Shown piece by piece: positions 63,970-64,000 of a stretch of DNA of 64,000 nucleotides (positions are counted from its first letter, which is position 1; each line of letters starts with the position of its first letter). The stretch is from Echinicola strongylocentroti. Lineage in GTDB: Bacteria; Bacteroidota; Bacteroidia; Cytophagales; Cyclobacteriaceae. Made by a program: the position numbers and the translations under genes. Under the pieces are notes generated by a model, which was not told where the DNA came from, searched no databases, and was given only the letters and a program-made list of their open reading frames with translations. The stretch spans positions 1,525,001 through 1,589,000 of the forward strand of contig NZ_CP030041.1 in assembly GCF_003260975.1 (NCBI RefSeq), given 5' to 3'.

Positions 63970-64000
63970 CTAAAGAGGACTTTCTGGACAGCCCTTCAGA

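Overview
The window reads as chromosome of a marine-type Bacteroidota, most likely order Cytophagales, family Cyclobacteriaceae (Echinicola-like is my best guess, from gene style only). The evidence is two complete ECF sigma / FecR anti-sigma / SusC / SusD modules, several further TonB-dependent receptors, LytTR-type signalling, near absence of strong Shine-Dalgarno sequences, a TAnnTTTG-type -7 element, and many intergenic palindromic repeats. No rRNA, tRNA, CRISPR array, phage or complete insertion sequence was seen.

Layout. 1-2749: 3' part of an RND efflux pump. 3355-17718: a molybdenum-hydroxylase island in two divergent halves. The minus half (6965 to 3355) carries a LytS/LytTR two-component pair, a membrane-anchored dihaem cytochrome c, MoaE and a MobA/MocA-like nucleotidyltransferase. 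The plus half carries an exported alpha/beta hydrolase, two tandem NTF2-like proteins, an exported flavodoxin, two Tat-signal molybdopterin-binding subunits (IorB type) around a single 2Fe-2S subunit (IorA type), a NifS-type cysteine desulfurase and XdhC. Together these supply cofactor modification, sulfuration, insertion, catalysis and a likely electron outlet for periplasmic molybdo-enzymes.

18783-24497: a membrane-spanning TPR/HTH regulator, a beta-propeller phytase and a TonB-dependent receptor (probable phytate or phosphate-ester use). 24866-27700: a minus-strand NEW3 protein / ABC ATPase / ABC permease operon. 29156-30487: GH28 polygalacturonase-type enzyme. 31373-34742: ECF sigma with a small zinc-finger anti-sigma-like protein, a DinB-like protein, and an overlapping pair of an NRDE (TANGO2-type) protein and a protein with the H-then-C order of permuted papain-like enzymes. 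34876-38033: CsgG-like protein, a small membrane protein and a DUF218 protein.

38286-45141 and 50637-57582: two parallel sigma/FecR/SusC/SusD modules, neither with an adjacent degradative enzyme. Between them, 45487-50402 is a three-gene iron (xenosiderophore) uptake set: TonB receptor, DUF4374 lipoprotein and PepSY membrane protein, the XusABC arrangement. 58042-59208 is an MFS transporter and 59821-63759 a large hybrid histidine kinase.

The gaps are rich in repeats: an inverted-repeat element (family A, TTAAACCCGGAATATGCATTA ends), a hairpin repeat (family B) sometimes nested in it, and a 161-167 bp MITE-like element with 14-bp terminal inverted repeats. Two genes appear to take their final codons and stop from these repeats, and one MITE copy appears to split an intrinsic terminator. 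The least explained coding region is the NRDE / permuted-papain-like pair at 33-34.7 kb.
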